From assembly GCF_007990935.1 (NCBI RefSeq), contig NZ_BJXJ01000009.1, positions 62,001-126,000 of the forward strand: a stretch of 64,000 bases of DNA, given 5' to 3'. Below, piece by piece: positions 27,537 to 36,379 of the stretch. The notes under the pieces were generated by a model. It was given only the letters and a program-made list of their open reading frames with translations. It searched no databases and had not been told where the DNA came from. The translations under genes and the position numbers were made by a program. The stretch's first letter is position 1, and the number at the start of each line of letters is the position of its first letter. The DNA is from Vibrio sagamiensis NBRC 104589 (GTDB lineage Bacteria; Pseudomonadota; Gammaproteobacteria; Enterobacterales; Vibrionaceae).

Positions 27537-28661
27537 ATGGCCAAGGCGAGCCAAAACAACGAACTCTTTAGAACAATGCAAAAACATAACATTCAAATAA
27601 AAAATGGCTCGCTAAACATCACTGTTTTAGAGCAAACAATCCCACTTAATGAACTGCTGGACTTTGCTTCACGAGAAAACCCTAAGAGAGGCTTTTTATT
27701 TGTATCTAAAGTTTTAGGGAAACATATACCTGTTAAGCCTAGTTTAATGAGAGATGCATATAATGCACTAGCTGAAAAAGTAGTAGGAGCTGAAAGCAGC
27801 TTTGTTGTTGGTATGGCAGAGACTGCAACCGGTCTTGGTGCAGGATTTGCTGACAGTTTAGCAAACAAACAAAAACAAGATGTCTATTACCAGCACACAA
27901 CTCGATACAAAGCAGATAAACCTATTTGGTTAACATTAGATGAGGCGCACAGTCATGCTGTAGACCATATTTTATATCAGGCTGAGCAACCATTGCTCAG
28001 TTCTATTACAAAAAGTAGGAGACTTATTCTTGTTGATGATGAAATTTCAACGGGTCGAACACTGAAGTTACTTGGCGATAAACTGTTACCCAAAATGGAA
28101 CAAGTAAAAGAGGTTGTGATTGTTTCTTTAGTCAACTGGTTGAGTCAAGAACATCGTGATCAGTTTGATGCTTGGGGTATTCCGGTAACACACGTATCTT
28201 TATTAGATGGTAATTTTACTTTTATTCCAGTCCCTGGTTTCTCGCCATCATTACCAAAAAACGTAGACAAAGACCTAGATACTAGAGCGTGTCGAAAAGA
28301 TCTCGGTCGCTTTGGACTCAAAATGCCATTTGATGGTCCGATCCCTAAGCTAGACATTGATCAGCCAAGAGCCGTTATCGGCGACGGTGAACACCTTTAT
28401 TTGCCGTTTTTAGCCGCAGAAAAAGCCGAACAACGAGGTGGTGATGTTGTTTTTCAATCAACCACACGCTCACCCATTATGTTAGGAAACGCCATTCTTT
28501 CTAAGCAAGCTTTCCGAGTGGATGAACGTAATGTCGAGCATTATATCTATAACTTGCAGGATGTTGGACGCAAGGCTGTACATTTTTTAGAAGATGAATG
28601 TCAAAGAAAAATAAATCAACTCGCGGCTCGTTTTCCACTACTTGAAAGCGAGATAGAATAA
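27537..28661 (+). CDS. Ter-cluster phosphoribosyltransferase with TRSP domain
   Basis: A 374-aa protein of the Ter biosynthetic group. Residues ~45-225 form a PRTase domain, with RGFLFVSKVLGKHIPV at 51-66, a GMAETATGLG motif at 92-101 and the PRPP-binding loop RLILVDDEISTGRTL at 162-176. The C-terminal TRSP domain shows its namesake TTRSPIMLG at 309-317. Comparative genomics (Anantharaman, Iyer and Aravind) predicts that these enzymes make a nucleoside-like metabolite in Ter stress-response systems; the chemistry is unproven. It is the first gene of a tight operon, overlapping the HAD gene by one base (TAATG). The ribosome site is weak. Confidence 0.88.
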   Translation: MAKASQNNELFRTMQKHNIQIKNGSLNITVLEQTIPLNELLDFASRENPKRGFLFVSKVLGKHIPVKPSLMRDAYNALAEKVVGAESSFVVGMAETATGLGAGFADSLANKQKQDVYYQHTTRYKADKPIWLTLDEAHSHAVDHILYQAEQPLLSSITKSRRLILVDDEISTGRTLKLLGDKLLPKMEQVKEVVIVSLVNWLSQEHRDQFDAWGIPVTHVSLLDGNFTFIPVPGFSPSLPKNVDKDLDTRACRKDLGRFGLKMPFDGPIPKLDIDQPRAVIGDGEHLYLPFLAAEKAEQRGGDVVFQSTTRSPIMLGNAILSKQAFRVDERNVEHYIYNLQDVGRKAVHFLEDECQRKINQLAARFPLLESEIE

Positions 28662-29410
28662 TGGAGATGATCTTATTCACCGATATTGATGACTGCTTTA
28701 TGGCAACACGCAGGAAGTTCGCGGACAACACGCCCCTGACGGTGGCCTCGTTAGATATTCATGGTGAACCCCGCTCCTACATTTCCGATAAACAGCAAGC
28801 ATTGCTCGATATTTTCTCAAAGTCTGGCGCTAGGATCATTCCTGTCACGGGAAGAAGTCATCGCACACTGCAACGTATTCAAGTCGATGCCTTACTGAAC
28901 TCATGGAAAATCGTTTCCCATGGCGCACTGATTATTGAGCCCAATGGAGAAAAATCACAAGAGTGGCTGGATTACCTCAATCATGAGTTTCCCCTTTCTT
29001 CTTGGTCCAAAAAGCTTGCAATATTGAATCACCAGATCAGCGATGTGTTAGATTCTCAGCAGCACCAAGCAAAATGTCATATCGTGTCAGAAGATGATCT
29101 TGATTGTTATGTGTGTATAAAGTGCTCAGAAGATATCGATTACCAGCAGGTGTTTGATTCTGTTTTGTCGGCATCTTACCTTGATCTCGATGAAATAAAG
29201 ATCCACATCAACGGTCGAAATATGGCCCTTCTCCCTCCTTACACTCAAAAGCAGTTAGCCGTGGAGTTCTTGAATCATAGGTTAAATAAAGACGACCAAG
29301 CTTTAACCTTGAGTATGGGTGACAGTCTGTCTGATATCCCCTTTATGAAACACACTGATTTCCTTTTTATACCCGCGAAAAGTCAGATATCTGAAACTCT
29401 ATCTTGGTAA
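28661..29410 (+). CDS. HAD-family phosphatase of the Ter biosynthetic module
   Basis: A 249-aa HAD-fold hydrolase. The nucleophile motif is LFTDIDDCFMAT at residues 5-16 (D8 nucleophile, D10 acid/base), motif II is the threonine in IIPVTGRSH, and the C-terminal metal site is LSMGDSLSDIPFM. The cap is of the Cof-like type. It probably dephosphorylates a sugar- or nucleotide-phosphate intermediate made by the neighbouring PRTases (inferred from the conserved gene set). It is translationally coupled to the upstream gene; the ATG at 28667 is a possible alternative start. Confidence 0.87.
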   Translation: MEMILFTDIDDCFMATRRKFADNTPLTVASLDIHGEPRSYISDKQQALLDIFSKSGARIIPVTGRSHRTLQRIQVDALLNSWKIVSHGALIIEPNGEKSQEWLDYLNHEFPLSSWSKKLAILNHQISDVLDSQQHQAKCHIVSEDDLDCYVCIKCSEDIDYQQVFDSVLSASYLDLDEIKIHINGRNMALLPPYTQKQLAVEFLNHRLNKDDQALTLSMGDSLSDIPFMKHTDFLFIPAKSQISETLSW

Positions 29411-29418
29411 TTAATCAC

Positions 29419-30531
29419 ATGCAAACAACCCTATCACCATTACTGGGAAGTTATAACGCACAAGATTGTGAGTTTTTACTTCAAACGGTCGACGCGCACT
29501 TTCTCTCAATAGAAGAAAAAGAAAAACAAATTCAATCGGGCCAATGTCATTACTCTGACGTTCTCAACAAAGAGTCAAAGCCCTCTGAGCAATATCAACA
29601 ATTGTTCTTAAATTTTACTGAGCAATATAAGCAGACCTTAGCAGAGCATGTGTTCAAGCTGGCTAGAACCATTCATCATAATCAAAGTGGCGATATTGTT
29701 TTGCTATCACTGGCGAGAGCTGGCACTCCAATCGGTGTTTTGCTCAAACGAGCATTAGAACGTTTTTTTAAAAGAACCGTGACCCATTACGCCATCAGTA
29801 TTATCCGCGATCGAGGCATCGATACCGTTGCCCTCGATTATTTGTTGAAGATCAAACAATATAACGCGACATCATTAGTCTTCATCGATGGTTGGACGGC
29901 AAAAGGAGTGATCACCAGAGAATTAAAGTCATCGGTTCTCTCTTATAACCACCAGCACAATACCAACATACAGCCCGCTTTATATGTGATCAGTGATACC
30001 GGTGGTGTTGCCGACTTTTGTGCCACCAAAGAAGATTACCCAATCCCCTCATCCATGCTCAATTCTACGGTGTCAGGTTTAATTTCCCGCAGCTTATGGA
30101 GAGATGCCAACCTTAATGCATTTCATGGTTGTGTCATTAATGAACATTTGCGAGCAGCGGACCAATCACAATGGTTTGTCGATGAGATCTCGGCTTGCTT
30201 CTCCGACTCTATGCTTACTAAGATTAATCCATTGTCGCCGCATTCAAACATGCCCGAGGCGGATTTAAAGAACAAAATGGATGGATTTATCTCATCGATA
30301 AAGCAGCAATATGGTATCGAAGATGTTAATTACATCAAACCAGGTATTGCCGAGGCGACCAGAGTGATGCTGCGCCGAGTGCCTTCTCTTCTTATCGTTC
30401 GTTCCAAGCGTTGTGAAAAAGTCGCCCATTTACTCATGCTGGCAAAGGAAAAAGGCGTCACTGTCCAGGTCGATCCTTCACTGCTTTTTGAAGCCTGTGC
30501 CCTAATCAAACTCATCAATACCGAGAATTAA
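29419..30531 (+). CDS. StiP-family PRTase with C-terminal PELOTA domain
   Basis: About 370 aa. This family is often labelled cysteine protease StiP, but comparative work describes a divergent PRTase fused to a PELOTA RNA-binding domain. LLSLARAGTPIGVLLKRAL at about 95-113 and VFIDGWTAKGVITREL at about 154-169 form the PRPP-loop-like region. RVPSLLIVRSKRCEKVAHLL begins the C-terminal PELOTA part. I prefer the ATG at 29419; a TTG at 29404 would overlap the HAD stop. It is the second PRTase of the predicted metabolite pathway, one base from the aldolase gene. Confidence 0.87.
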   Translation: MQTTLSPLLGSYNAQDCEFLLQTVDAHFLSIEEKEKQIQSGQCHYSDVLNKESKPSEQYQQLFLNFTEQYKQTLAEHVFKLARTIHHNQSGDIVLLSLARAGTPIGVLLKRALERFFKRTVTHYAISIIRDRGIDTVALDYLLKIKQYNATSLVFIDGWTAKGVITRELKSSVLSYNHQHNTNIQPALYVISDTGGVADFCATKEDYPIPSSMLNSTVSGLISRSLWRDANLNAFHGCVINEHLRAADQSQWFVDEISACFSDSMLTKINPLSPHSNMPEADLKNKMDGFISSIKQQYGIEDVNYIKPGIAEATRVMLRRVPSLLIVRSKRCEKVAHLLMLAKEKGVTVQVDPSLLFEACALIKLINTEN

Positions 30532-30532
30532 A

Positions 30533-31408
30533 ATGGATAACTCAAGTTACTTTTCTTTGGGTGCAACACTCTATACGCCATGTAACCACCCTAATCTACA
30601 AACGATCATGAGTAATGGTCTGGGATCGAAAAGTATGGTGTTTTGTACCGAGGATGCAGTCCCTGAACATGAATTAGAACACTCTATCGATAACCTTCGC
30701 TCATCAATAAAAAAACTGAGCCAAGACAAGGCAACATTTAAAAGATTTATTCGCCCTAGGACACCAAGCTTACTAGCAGAAATCATGCAATTTGATGGCA
30801 TAGAGAATATTGATGGTTTTGTTTTGCCAAAATATGATCTGTCTACATGCGACGATTACCATCGAGTACTTAAGCACAGTCCGGTTCATTTTGAAATCAT
30901 GCCGACTTTAGAATCTCTTGATGTTATGGAGCCATTAAAGTTACCAAAAATTAGAGAAAGCTTAAAGAATATAAAGGGTGAGGTTATTTGCCTACGCATT
31001 GGTGGCAATGATTTATTTAATATTCTTGGCATTAAAAGGATGCCAAACCAGACAATTTATGATACGCCTCTACGTATGATTATAGAAAACTTGATCATTA
31101 ATTTCAGGCCATATGGATACGAACTGTCCGCTCCTGTTTTTGACATGATGGATGATCAAGAAACATTAAATAAAGAATTAGCACTGGATGTAAACTATGG
31201 CTTTTTTGGTAAAACGGCCATCCATCCAAAGCAAGTTTCAATCATTGAAGGTTTCTTCAAAAATTATTCTATAAGTCATATTGAACAAGCCGATTCTGTA
31301 TTTAAAGAGTATGCACCAGCCGTTTATAGAATGAATGGTCAAATGATGGAAGTAGCATGCCATAGTAATTGGGCAAAACGAACAATAAGCCTAGCAAATT
31401 CATTTTAG
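30533..31408 (+). CDS. HpcH/HpaI aldolase / citrate-lyase-beta-like enzyme of the Ter module
   Basis: A 291-aa TIM-barrel enzyme of the CitE/HpcH superfamily. Visible elements are RFIRPRTP (arginines 74 and 76), DGFVLPKYD at 95-102, the glutamate in MPTLESLD (E127), RIGGNDLF with the metal Asp region at 155-162, and FGKTAIHPKQ at 225-234. It could make or break a C-C bond using an acyl-CoA or keto acid, adding a side chain to the predicted nucleoside-like product. It is the last gene of the four-enzyme run; a 70-bp gap follows before the TelA group. Its 3' half and the next gene are markedly AT-rich. Confidence 0.88.
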   Translation: MDNSSYFSLGATLYTPCNHPNLQTIMSNGLGSKSMVFCTEDAVPEHELEHSIDNLRSSIKKLSQDKATFKRFIRPRTPSLLAEIMQFDGIENIDGFVLPKYDLSTCDDYHRVLKHSPVHFEIMPTLESLDVMEPLKLPKIRESLKNIKGEVICLRIGGNDLFNILGIKRMPNQTIYDTPLRMIIENLIINFRPYGYELSAPVFDMMDDQETLNKELALDVNYGFFGKTAIHPKQVSIIEGFFKNYSISHIEQADSVFKEYAPAVYRMNGQMMEVACHSNWAKRTISLANSF

Positions 31409-31478
31409 CTAAAAATTCATTATAAAACCAAGTGACCTAAAGATACTTTATTCAGAGCGAGGTTAGTGAGAAATAATA

Positions 31479-32600
31479 ATGGTAAAAACATTTCACAGCA
31501 AAAGTTCTACGCAAAATAATAATGCTGTTCCACCAGCCACTAAAGAGCCTGTAAAACCCAAAGTCAAGCAATTTGGGCATGTTGAATCGACCAAAGTAAT
31601 AAACCAAAATGGAGACGGTTCTGAAGCACAGGTTACCGTAATAGAGCCAGCACAAGCTCCATTAGCAACACCTTCTCCCAAAGCGCCTTCAGTTCTTTTT
31701 AGCAATAAGATCAGTTCGATACAAAGCGACATTATCGATATTGATCAGGAAATTAAGGCCAAAATCGATCATAAGCGTGAGCGCGAATTTCCAGATCTTA
31801 AAATCAACAATGCTGACTATTTAATCATTATTAACACTTTTAACTCCATTAAATTTGATGATCCAGCATTGCAAATAGAATTTGGTAAAGGTGAATCTAA
31901 AAGATTTCAAGAAGTACAAGGCTTCTTATCAGATTATGCTAAGTTAGGTAAGGTAGATCAAATTTTAGACTTGGGTAAAATTGTTATTAAGCTAGCAAGA
32001 AGCATAAACATTGATATATTTAACCCTAATAAAATATCAACTAAACTCTACAGCTTATTAGGTAGCCGTAAGGAGAAAGTTAGAAAGATACGATATGAAT
32101 TTGATAATGCAAGTGATATTATTGATGCTAGAATCAATCGAGTTTTCGATAATCTTCAAGAAACAAACTCTACACTTGAACAATTTCAGTTTTGGACGAA
32201 AGAGTTAAATAATTTAAATACAAAGTTACAATTTAAAATTCTTGCATTAAAGCTCAAATTGGAAAGTATTGATACCAATCCTAGCATGACAGATAATGAT
32301 ATTCCTATCGCTTTTCAAAGCAGTAATAATGATGTAATCAAACGCTGGGAACGAAAAACACAGACATTATTAGCTCTTAACCAGTCAATCACTTTAACGT
32401 TTCCTCAACTAGACTTGTATACATCAAATTTATTAGTCAGCTTTGAACGTCTTGAAGAAATAAAAGTAAATATACTCCAAGTTTGGAAACAACAATTTTT
32501 ATCTGTAATTGCAACCGATGAATCCAATGATTCTACCTTGTACTACGAACTACAAGATATCCAAGAACAACTTATACGTAATATCGAGGAACTACGATAA
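31479..32600 (+). CDS. TelA-associated coiled-coil protein, unrecognised family
   Basis: A 373-aa cytoplasmic protein with a Pro/Lys-rich disordered N-terminus (~1-75) and a long helical remainder with heptad-like stretches such as FWTKELNNLNTKLQFKIL. It is the partner gene of telA (TAATG overlap). Both start with lysine/proline/threonine-rich tails, carry central helical domains, and end in a segment around WKQQFLSVI / WKKQFTLAI. I therefore suspect a diverged TelA paralogue that may form a heteromer with TelA. AT content is high. The function is unknown; membership in the Ter response is inferred from its position. Confidence 0.72.
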   Translation: MVKTFHSKSSTQNNNAVPPATKEPVKPKVKQFGHVESTKVINQNGDGSEAQVTVIEPAQAPLATPSPKAPSVLFSNKISSIQSDIIDIDQEIKAKIDHKREREFPDLKINNADYLIIINTFNSIKFDDPALQIEFGKGESKRFQEVQGFLSDYAKLGKVDQILDLGKIVIKLARSINIDIFNPNKISTKLYSLLGSRKEKVRKIRYEFDNASDIIDARINRVFDNLQETNSTLEQFQFWTKELNNLNTKLQFKILALKLKLESIDTNPSMTDNDIPIAFQSSNNDVIKRWERKTQTLLALNQSITLTFPQLDLYTSNLLVSFERLEEIKVNILQVWKQQFLSVIATDESNDSTLYYELQDIQEQLIRNIEELR

Positions 32601-33847
32601 TGGCGTTTAAACCTAAAACTTTTAAACCTAAAACATTAAATGCAAAAGAGCCAGTACAGTCGACGACTATCAACACAGAAGTAATGCCAATTAATACCAC
32701 TCAAAGTAATACTCCTGTAGCGGCACAAGCGACTGTCGTCACTGAGTACATGATTCCCAATCTGAATAATCGTGTTCAAACAATTGTTGATAATTACAAA
32801 CGTGACTTAAATGAAGCGGACATGAATCCACAGGAAGTGTTTGAACGCATTGTCAGTCAGCTTAATCAAGTGGATATCTACTCTTCTCGAGGCATTGCAA
32901 ATCTGGGCCAAGAATCCGCAGAAAAGATATCTCAGTACTCCGATTCCATGCTTAGCCAAGTCCGAACTAAAGATCTTGAAGAGATGGGGGAGAACCTAAA
33001 TCAAGTCGTTGGTTTAGCAAAAGGTGTAGATTTAAGTGGCTTAATCGGTAAAGACAGCTTCTTTGGGAAAATCATCTCTAAATTCAGACAAACTAAAGAG
33101 AGTATCCTTGCTCAATTTAACTCAGTTAGCACTCAGCTCGATCGTGTCATTAAAGAGATCAACACTCAGCAAAAGCGTCTACAAGAAAGATCAGGGCAAC
33201 TGGATGCTGTATTTTCACAAAACATTGCCCAGTATAAAGCGTTAACTGAAGCCATCATTTATGGTGAATCAAGACGGTTGCTACTTCAGGATAAAATTGG
33301 ATCTTTAGCAAATGAGCTAAACAATGAGCACTCCCCTCTTAAAGCACAGGAGCTCAGTGACTTACAAGCTTGTGAGAACCGAATCGAAAAACGTGTTCAC
33401 GACTTAAAGTCACTTCAAATGCTCGCTTTACAAACAGCACCCATGATCCGAATGGTTCAAAACAACAATATTACTCTCGTCGAGAAATTCAATAATATTA
33501 AAACACTCACCATCCCTTCATGGAAAAAGCAATTTACCTTAGCCATTTCCATGCTGGAGCAAAAAAAATCACTTGAGCTGGCAACAAAAATTGACGATGC
33601 CACCAATGATCTGATTAGAAAAAATGCCGACCTATTAAGGCAGAATACGTTACAAACCGCACAAGCTAATCAGCGTTCTGTTGTTGATATAGAAACATTA
33701 GAGCATGTCCAAAATACTCTCATTTCCACTTTACAAGATGTCGTATCGATAGAGAAAGAAGGCGCGAGAACACGTAAAGCAGCAGATGAAAAAATGGTCA
33801 AAATGAAGTCAGAGCTGTCTAATTTTTTAAAGAAGAATAAGGAATAA
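32600..33847 (+). CDS. telA: TelA-family toxic anion resistance protein
   Basis: A 415-aa TelA/KlaA-type helical protein with segments typical of the family: DLEEMGENLNQVVGLAKGV, LDRVIKEINTQQKRLQERSGQL, then an alanine/lysine-rich helix and PSWKKQFTLAISMLEQKKS near the C-terminus. TelA proteins occur in tellurite and stress resistance clusters and cooperate with TerD-type proteins; the mechanism is not established. It starts on the TAATG overlap with the upstream paralogue-like gene and precedes terD by 3 bp, forming a four-gene TelA-TerD unit. Confidence 0.92.
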   Translation: MAFKPKTFKPKTLNAKEPVQSTTINTEVMPINTTQSNTPVAAQATVVTEYMIPNLNNRVQTIVDNYKRDLNEADMNPQEVFERIVSQLNQVDIYSSRGIANLGQESAEKISQYSDSMLSQVRTKDLEEMGENLNQVVGLAKGVDLSGLIGKDSFFGKIISKFRQTKESILAQFNSVSTQLDRVIKEINTQQKRLQERSGQLDAVFSQNIAQYKALTEAIIYGESRRLLLQDKIGSLANELNNEHSPLKAQELSDLQACENRIEKRVHDLKSLQMLALQTAPMIRMVQNNNITLVEKFNNIKTLTIPSWKKQFTLAISMLEQKKSLELATKIDDATNDLIRKNADLLRQNTLQTAQANQRSVVDIETLEHVQNTLISTLQDVVSIEKEGARTRKAADEKMVKMKSELSNFLKKNKE

Positions 33848-33850
33848 TAA

Positions 33851-34417
33851 ATGGCTATCAATTTAGATAAAGGAAATACAATTAATTTAAACAAAGCAGA
33901 ACCTGCTTTAAGTAAGTTAAAACTAGGCCTTGGTTGGGATCTTTTAAATAGTGAACCTCCAATGGACATCGACTGCTGTGTCTTTATTTGTAAACACGAC
34001 GCTCAAGAGCAGCCAAAGCTTCTTTCTGATAGTCACTTCATCTTTTACAATAATTTGAAGTGTCCTCAAAATGCCGTTATCCATCATGGTGACAACCGTA
34101 CGGGTGCGGGCGAAGGTGACGATGAAGTGATAATCATCGACCTACCGTCAATCGATCCTAGAGCTCAGGAGTTATCAATTTTTGTCACTATTCATAATGA
34201 CAATCGCGGTTTCTCTCATGTACAAAACAGTTACATCAAGCTTTACAATGAGATGACAGGCGGCCTTATTGCTGAATATAAGTTAGGCCAAGAATTCGCC
34301 AATGAATCCGCAGTACAGGTTGGTTCATTAGTTAAAAATGGTCACGACTGGGAATTCCATGCCGTGGGAGCTGGCTACCAATTAGGGCTTGGCGATATCG
34401 TCGCTGGTTACCAATAA
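33851..34417 (+). CDS. TerD-family calcium-binding stress protein (copy 1)
   Basis: A 188-aa TerD-domain protein. The family's calcium-binding elements are present: GLGWD at 26-30, MDIDCCVF at 38-45, and HHGDNRTGAGEGDDE at 78-92. It begins MAINLDKGNTINLNK, the standard TerD/TerE N-terminus. TerD proteins are cytoplasmic, bind Ca2+, and are thought to act near the membrane in tellurite, phage and oxidative-stress responses. It differs from the following copy in the middle (FIFYNNLKCPQNAV), so the two are paralogues and not a recent duplication. Confidence 0.94.
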   Translation: MAINLDKGNTINLNKAEPALSKLKLGLGWDLLNSEPPMDIDCCVFICKHDAQEQPKLLSDSHFIFYNNLKCPQNAVIHHGDNRTGAGEGDDEVIIIDLPSIDPRAQELSIFVTIHNDNRGFSHVQNSYIKLYNEMTGGLIAEYKLGQEFANESAVQVGSLVKNGHDWEFHAVGAGYQLGLGDIVAGYQ

Positions 34418-34426
34418 GGCATCCAA

Positions 34427-35002
34427 ATGGCTATTAATCTATCAAAAAATACCACGATCTCTTTAACAAAAGAAGTCGATAAACTGTCAAGCATCAAGGT
34501 CGGCTTAGGCTGGGATGTAGCTAAAGCAAAAGGCTTATTTGCTTCATTTTTTGGCTCTGACTCCATTGATCTCGATGCCTCTTGCCTCTTAATCGATAAA
34601 GATAAGCAAGTCATCGATACCATTTGGTACCGTCAGCTAAGATCAAAGTGTAGGTCGGTTCATCATCAAGGTGATAATCGTACTGGCGAAGGTGAAGGGG
34701 ATGACGAAACCATTTCTATCAACTTAAACAAATTGCCTAGTTCTGTGAAATATATTGCCATCACAGTCAATAGCTTTACTGGGCAAAGTTTTGAGAATGT
34801 ACGCAATGCGTTTTGTCGAGTGCGAGATCAATCGTCAAAAGAAGTATGCCGTTACACACTGACTGAACAAGGCGACCATACTGGTATTTTTATCGGTCTT
34901 TTGTCTTATGATAATCAAGAATGGCACTTCACTTCAAAAGGAGTGACGACCAGTGGTAATAGTGTCAAACAGCTAGAAGCAACAGTAATCAACCACATCT
35001 AA
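34427..35002 (+). CDS. TerD-family calcium-binding stress protein (copy 2, TerE-like)
   Basis: A 191-aa TerD-domain protein with VGLGWDVAKAKG at 25-36, DSIDLDASCLLID at 45-57 and QGDNRTGEGEGDDE at 81-94, all calcium-site elements. It follows copy 1 by 9 bp and ends the operon before a strong terminator. Together with TelA it may form a membrane-proximal Ca-dependent assembly. The usual TerB, TerC, TerA, TerF and TerY genes are not present. Confidence 0.94.
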   Translation: MAINLSKNTTISLTKEVDKLSSIKVGLGWDVAKAKGLFASFFGSDSIDLDASCLLIDKDKQVIDTIWYRQLRSKCRSVHHQGDNRTGEGEGDDETISINLNKLPSSVKYIAITVNSFTGQSFENVRNAFCRVRDQSSKEVCRYTLTEQGDHTGIFIGLLSYDNQEWHFTSKGVTTSGNSVKQLEATVINHI

Positions 35003-35020
35003 ACAACTTTGTTTATGATT

Positions 35021-35057
35021 AAATAGCCTCACTTTGCTCGAGTGAGGCTATTTTTTT
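35021..35057. terminator. Strong terminator of the Ter operon
   Basis: A perfect 13-bp stem, AAATAGCCTCACT with AGTGAGGCTATTT, a 7-base loop and a T7 run, follows the second terD copy. It also lies at the 3' side of the convergent DUF898 gene and could act in both directions. Confidence 0.93.
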
Positions 35058-35072
35058 AGATAACACGCAATG

Positions 35073-36215
35073 CTAATCCACTTTGTCGATCTTGCTGAGG
35101 TCCCCTATCACTGCTGTATTTTTTGTCATATAGCGAACAGTATTTATCATTGCCCAGGGCCTGCCTAGACCTAGTGTGAAAAATTGAAGTGCAAAATTAT
35201 AAATAGTCAAACTAAGAAGTTCTTTAAACGTCAGTGTAGACGTAAACTCAAACGTTGGGCCATCTTGTTCTGTTACTTCTAACTGAAGTTGAGAAAAAAC
35301 ATAATTACGGATAACAACCGTCGTATAGCTGGTGATACCAAAAATCATAATAAGAAAGACTACTGGAAAAGTTATGATTTCAACAAAGTTAGGTATAAAG
35401 CCGTCATAATAATAACTCATAAGTAATTCATAAGGATAATAGTCCAACATAAGTTCAGGTAAGAAAGCGCTTAAACCAAAAGAGAACAAACCTAAAGGGA
35501 TTAAGCCAAAAAAGATTAAAGCGAAAAACACCGGCGCAACGACAAGACATACTTTGAAATATAGCTCATTGAAATATTGCCCTTTAATGTCAGCAGCGAA
35601 TTTTTTGTTACCGTACTGATAACCATTCACAAAGTATTTGTACAGACCACTTATGAACCAGCCATATGAAGAAAAAATAATGCCAAAAGCCAGTAAATTG
35701 AACCCAAAGGCTTTCAAGTCTGCATCGTATCTAACCCAAGTAAAAACAATGATAAAACCCACGATTGATGCAAACATGACAAGAGCTCGACCAATTAGTA
35801 CTTTAAATAAACCTTCCAACGTGCCATTAAATGAAAATCGAATATCTCTGTAACTCGTCATTTCTGCATCAGATTTTGTTTTATATAGTATCAAGCTTGG
35901 CAAGATAGCAATAAAAATTAGTGGCCCCACTAAGTAATTTCGGATATAAATTGACACGATATATGTTGCCACAACCATGAATATGATAACACTGAGTCTA
36001 ACTGCTAAAATTTTCTTAGGATCGGCATGATATTCAAAATTATCGCTATACAAAAATGTATTATTATAAAAATATCGCTTTTTTCTTACTTTGGCCCAAG
36101 GGGTGTAGAACCCTAGCGTTATAATTGACAGAATAATATTTACAATCCAAATATCAAAGAACTCCCTTCCTTGACCTATGAAATGCATCACATTAGAATT
36201 AGCTTTCTGATTCAT
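35073..36215 (-). CDS. DUF898 (YjgN-like) integral membrane protein
   Basis: A 380-aa polytopic membrane protein made of repeated DUF898 units. Each starts with an aromatic FxGxGREFFDIWIVN-like element, seen near residue 12 and again as LTFKELLSLTIYNFALQFF near 326, followed by LGFYTPWAKVRKKRYFYNNT or LGRPWAMINTVRYM. Around eight hydrophobic helices are visible. The function is unknown. It is convergent with the Ter operon and divergent from the CARF-nuclease gene, sharing a 164-bp promoter region, so it could be the membrane component of either. Confidence 0.85.
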   Translation of the reverse strand: MNQKANSNVMHFIGQGREFFDIWIVNIILSIITLGFYTPWAKVRKKRYFYNNTFLYSDNFEYHADPKKILAVRLSVIIFMVVATYIVSIYIRNYLVGPLIFIAILPSLILYKTKSDAEMTSYRDIRFSFNGTLEGLFKVLIGRALVMFASIVGFIIVFTWVRYDADLKAFGFNLLAFGIIFSSYGWFISGLYKYFVNGYQYGNKKFAADIKGQYFNELYFKVCLVVAPVFFALIFFGLIPLGLFSFGLSAFLPELMLDYYPYELLMSYYYDGFIPNFVEIITFPVVFLIMIFGITSYTTVVIRNYVFSQLQLEVTEQDGPTFEFTSTLTFKELLSLTIYNFALQFFTLGLGRPWAMINTVRYMTKNTAVIGDLSKIDKVD

Positions 36216-36379
36216 TTTGGTTCCTGACGAGATAAATGGGAAATATTAACATATCAATAGTATAAATTATATAAATACAGCCTATCATCTTTTAATAAAT
36301 TTATTTTCAAAGATCTTGAAAATACAACACTCCCCCCAATATTAAAGTTATAAAATAAATATAATTAATAGGAACAATC

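Noticed and set aside
33851..35002. Recent tandem duplication of terD
   Set aside because: The two proteins share only family motifs; the central parts and DNA differ, so they are old paralogues.
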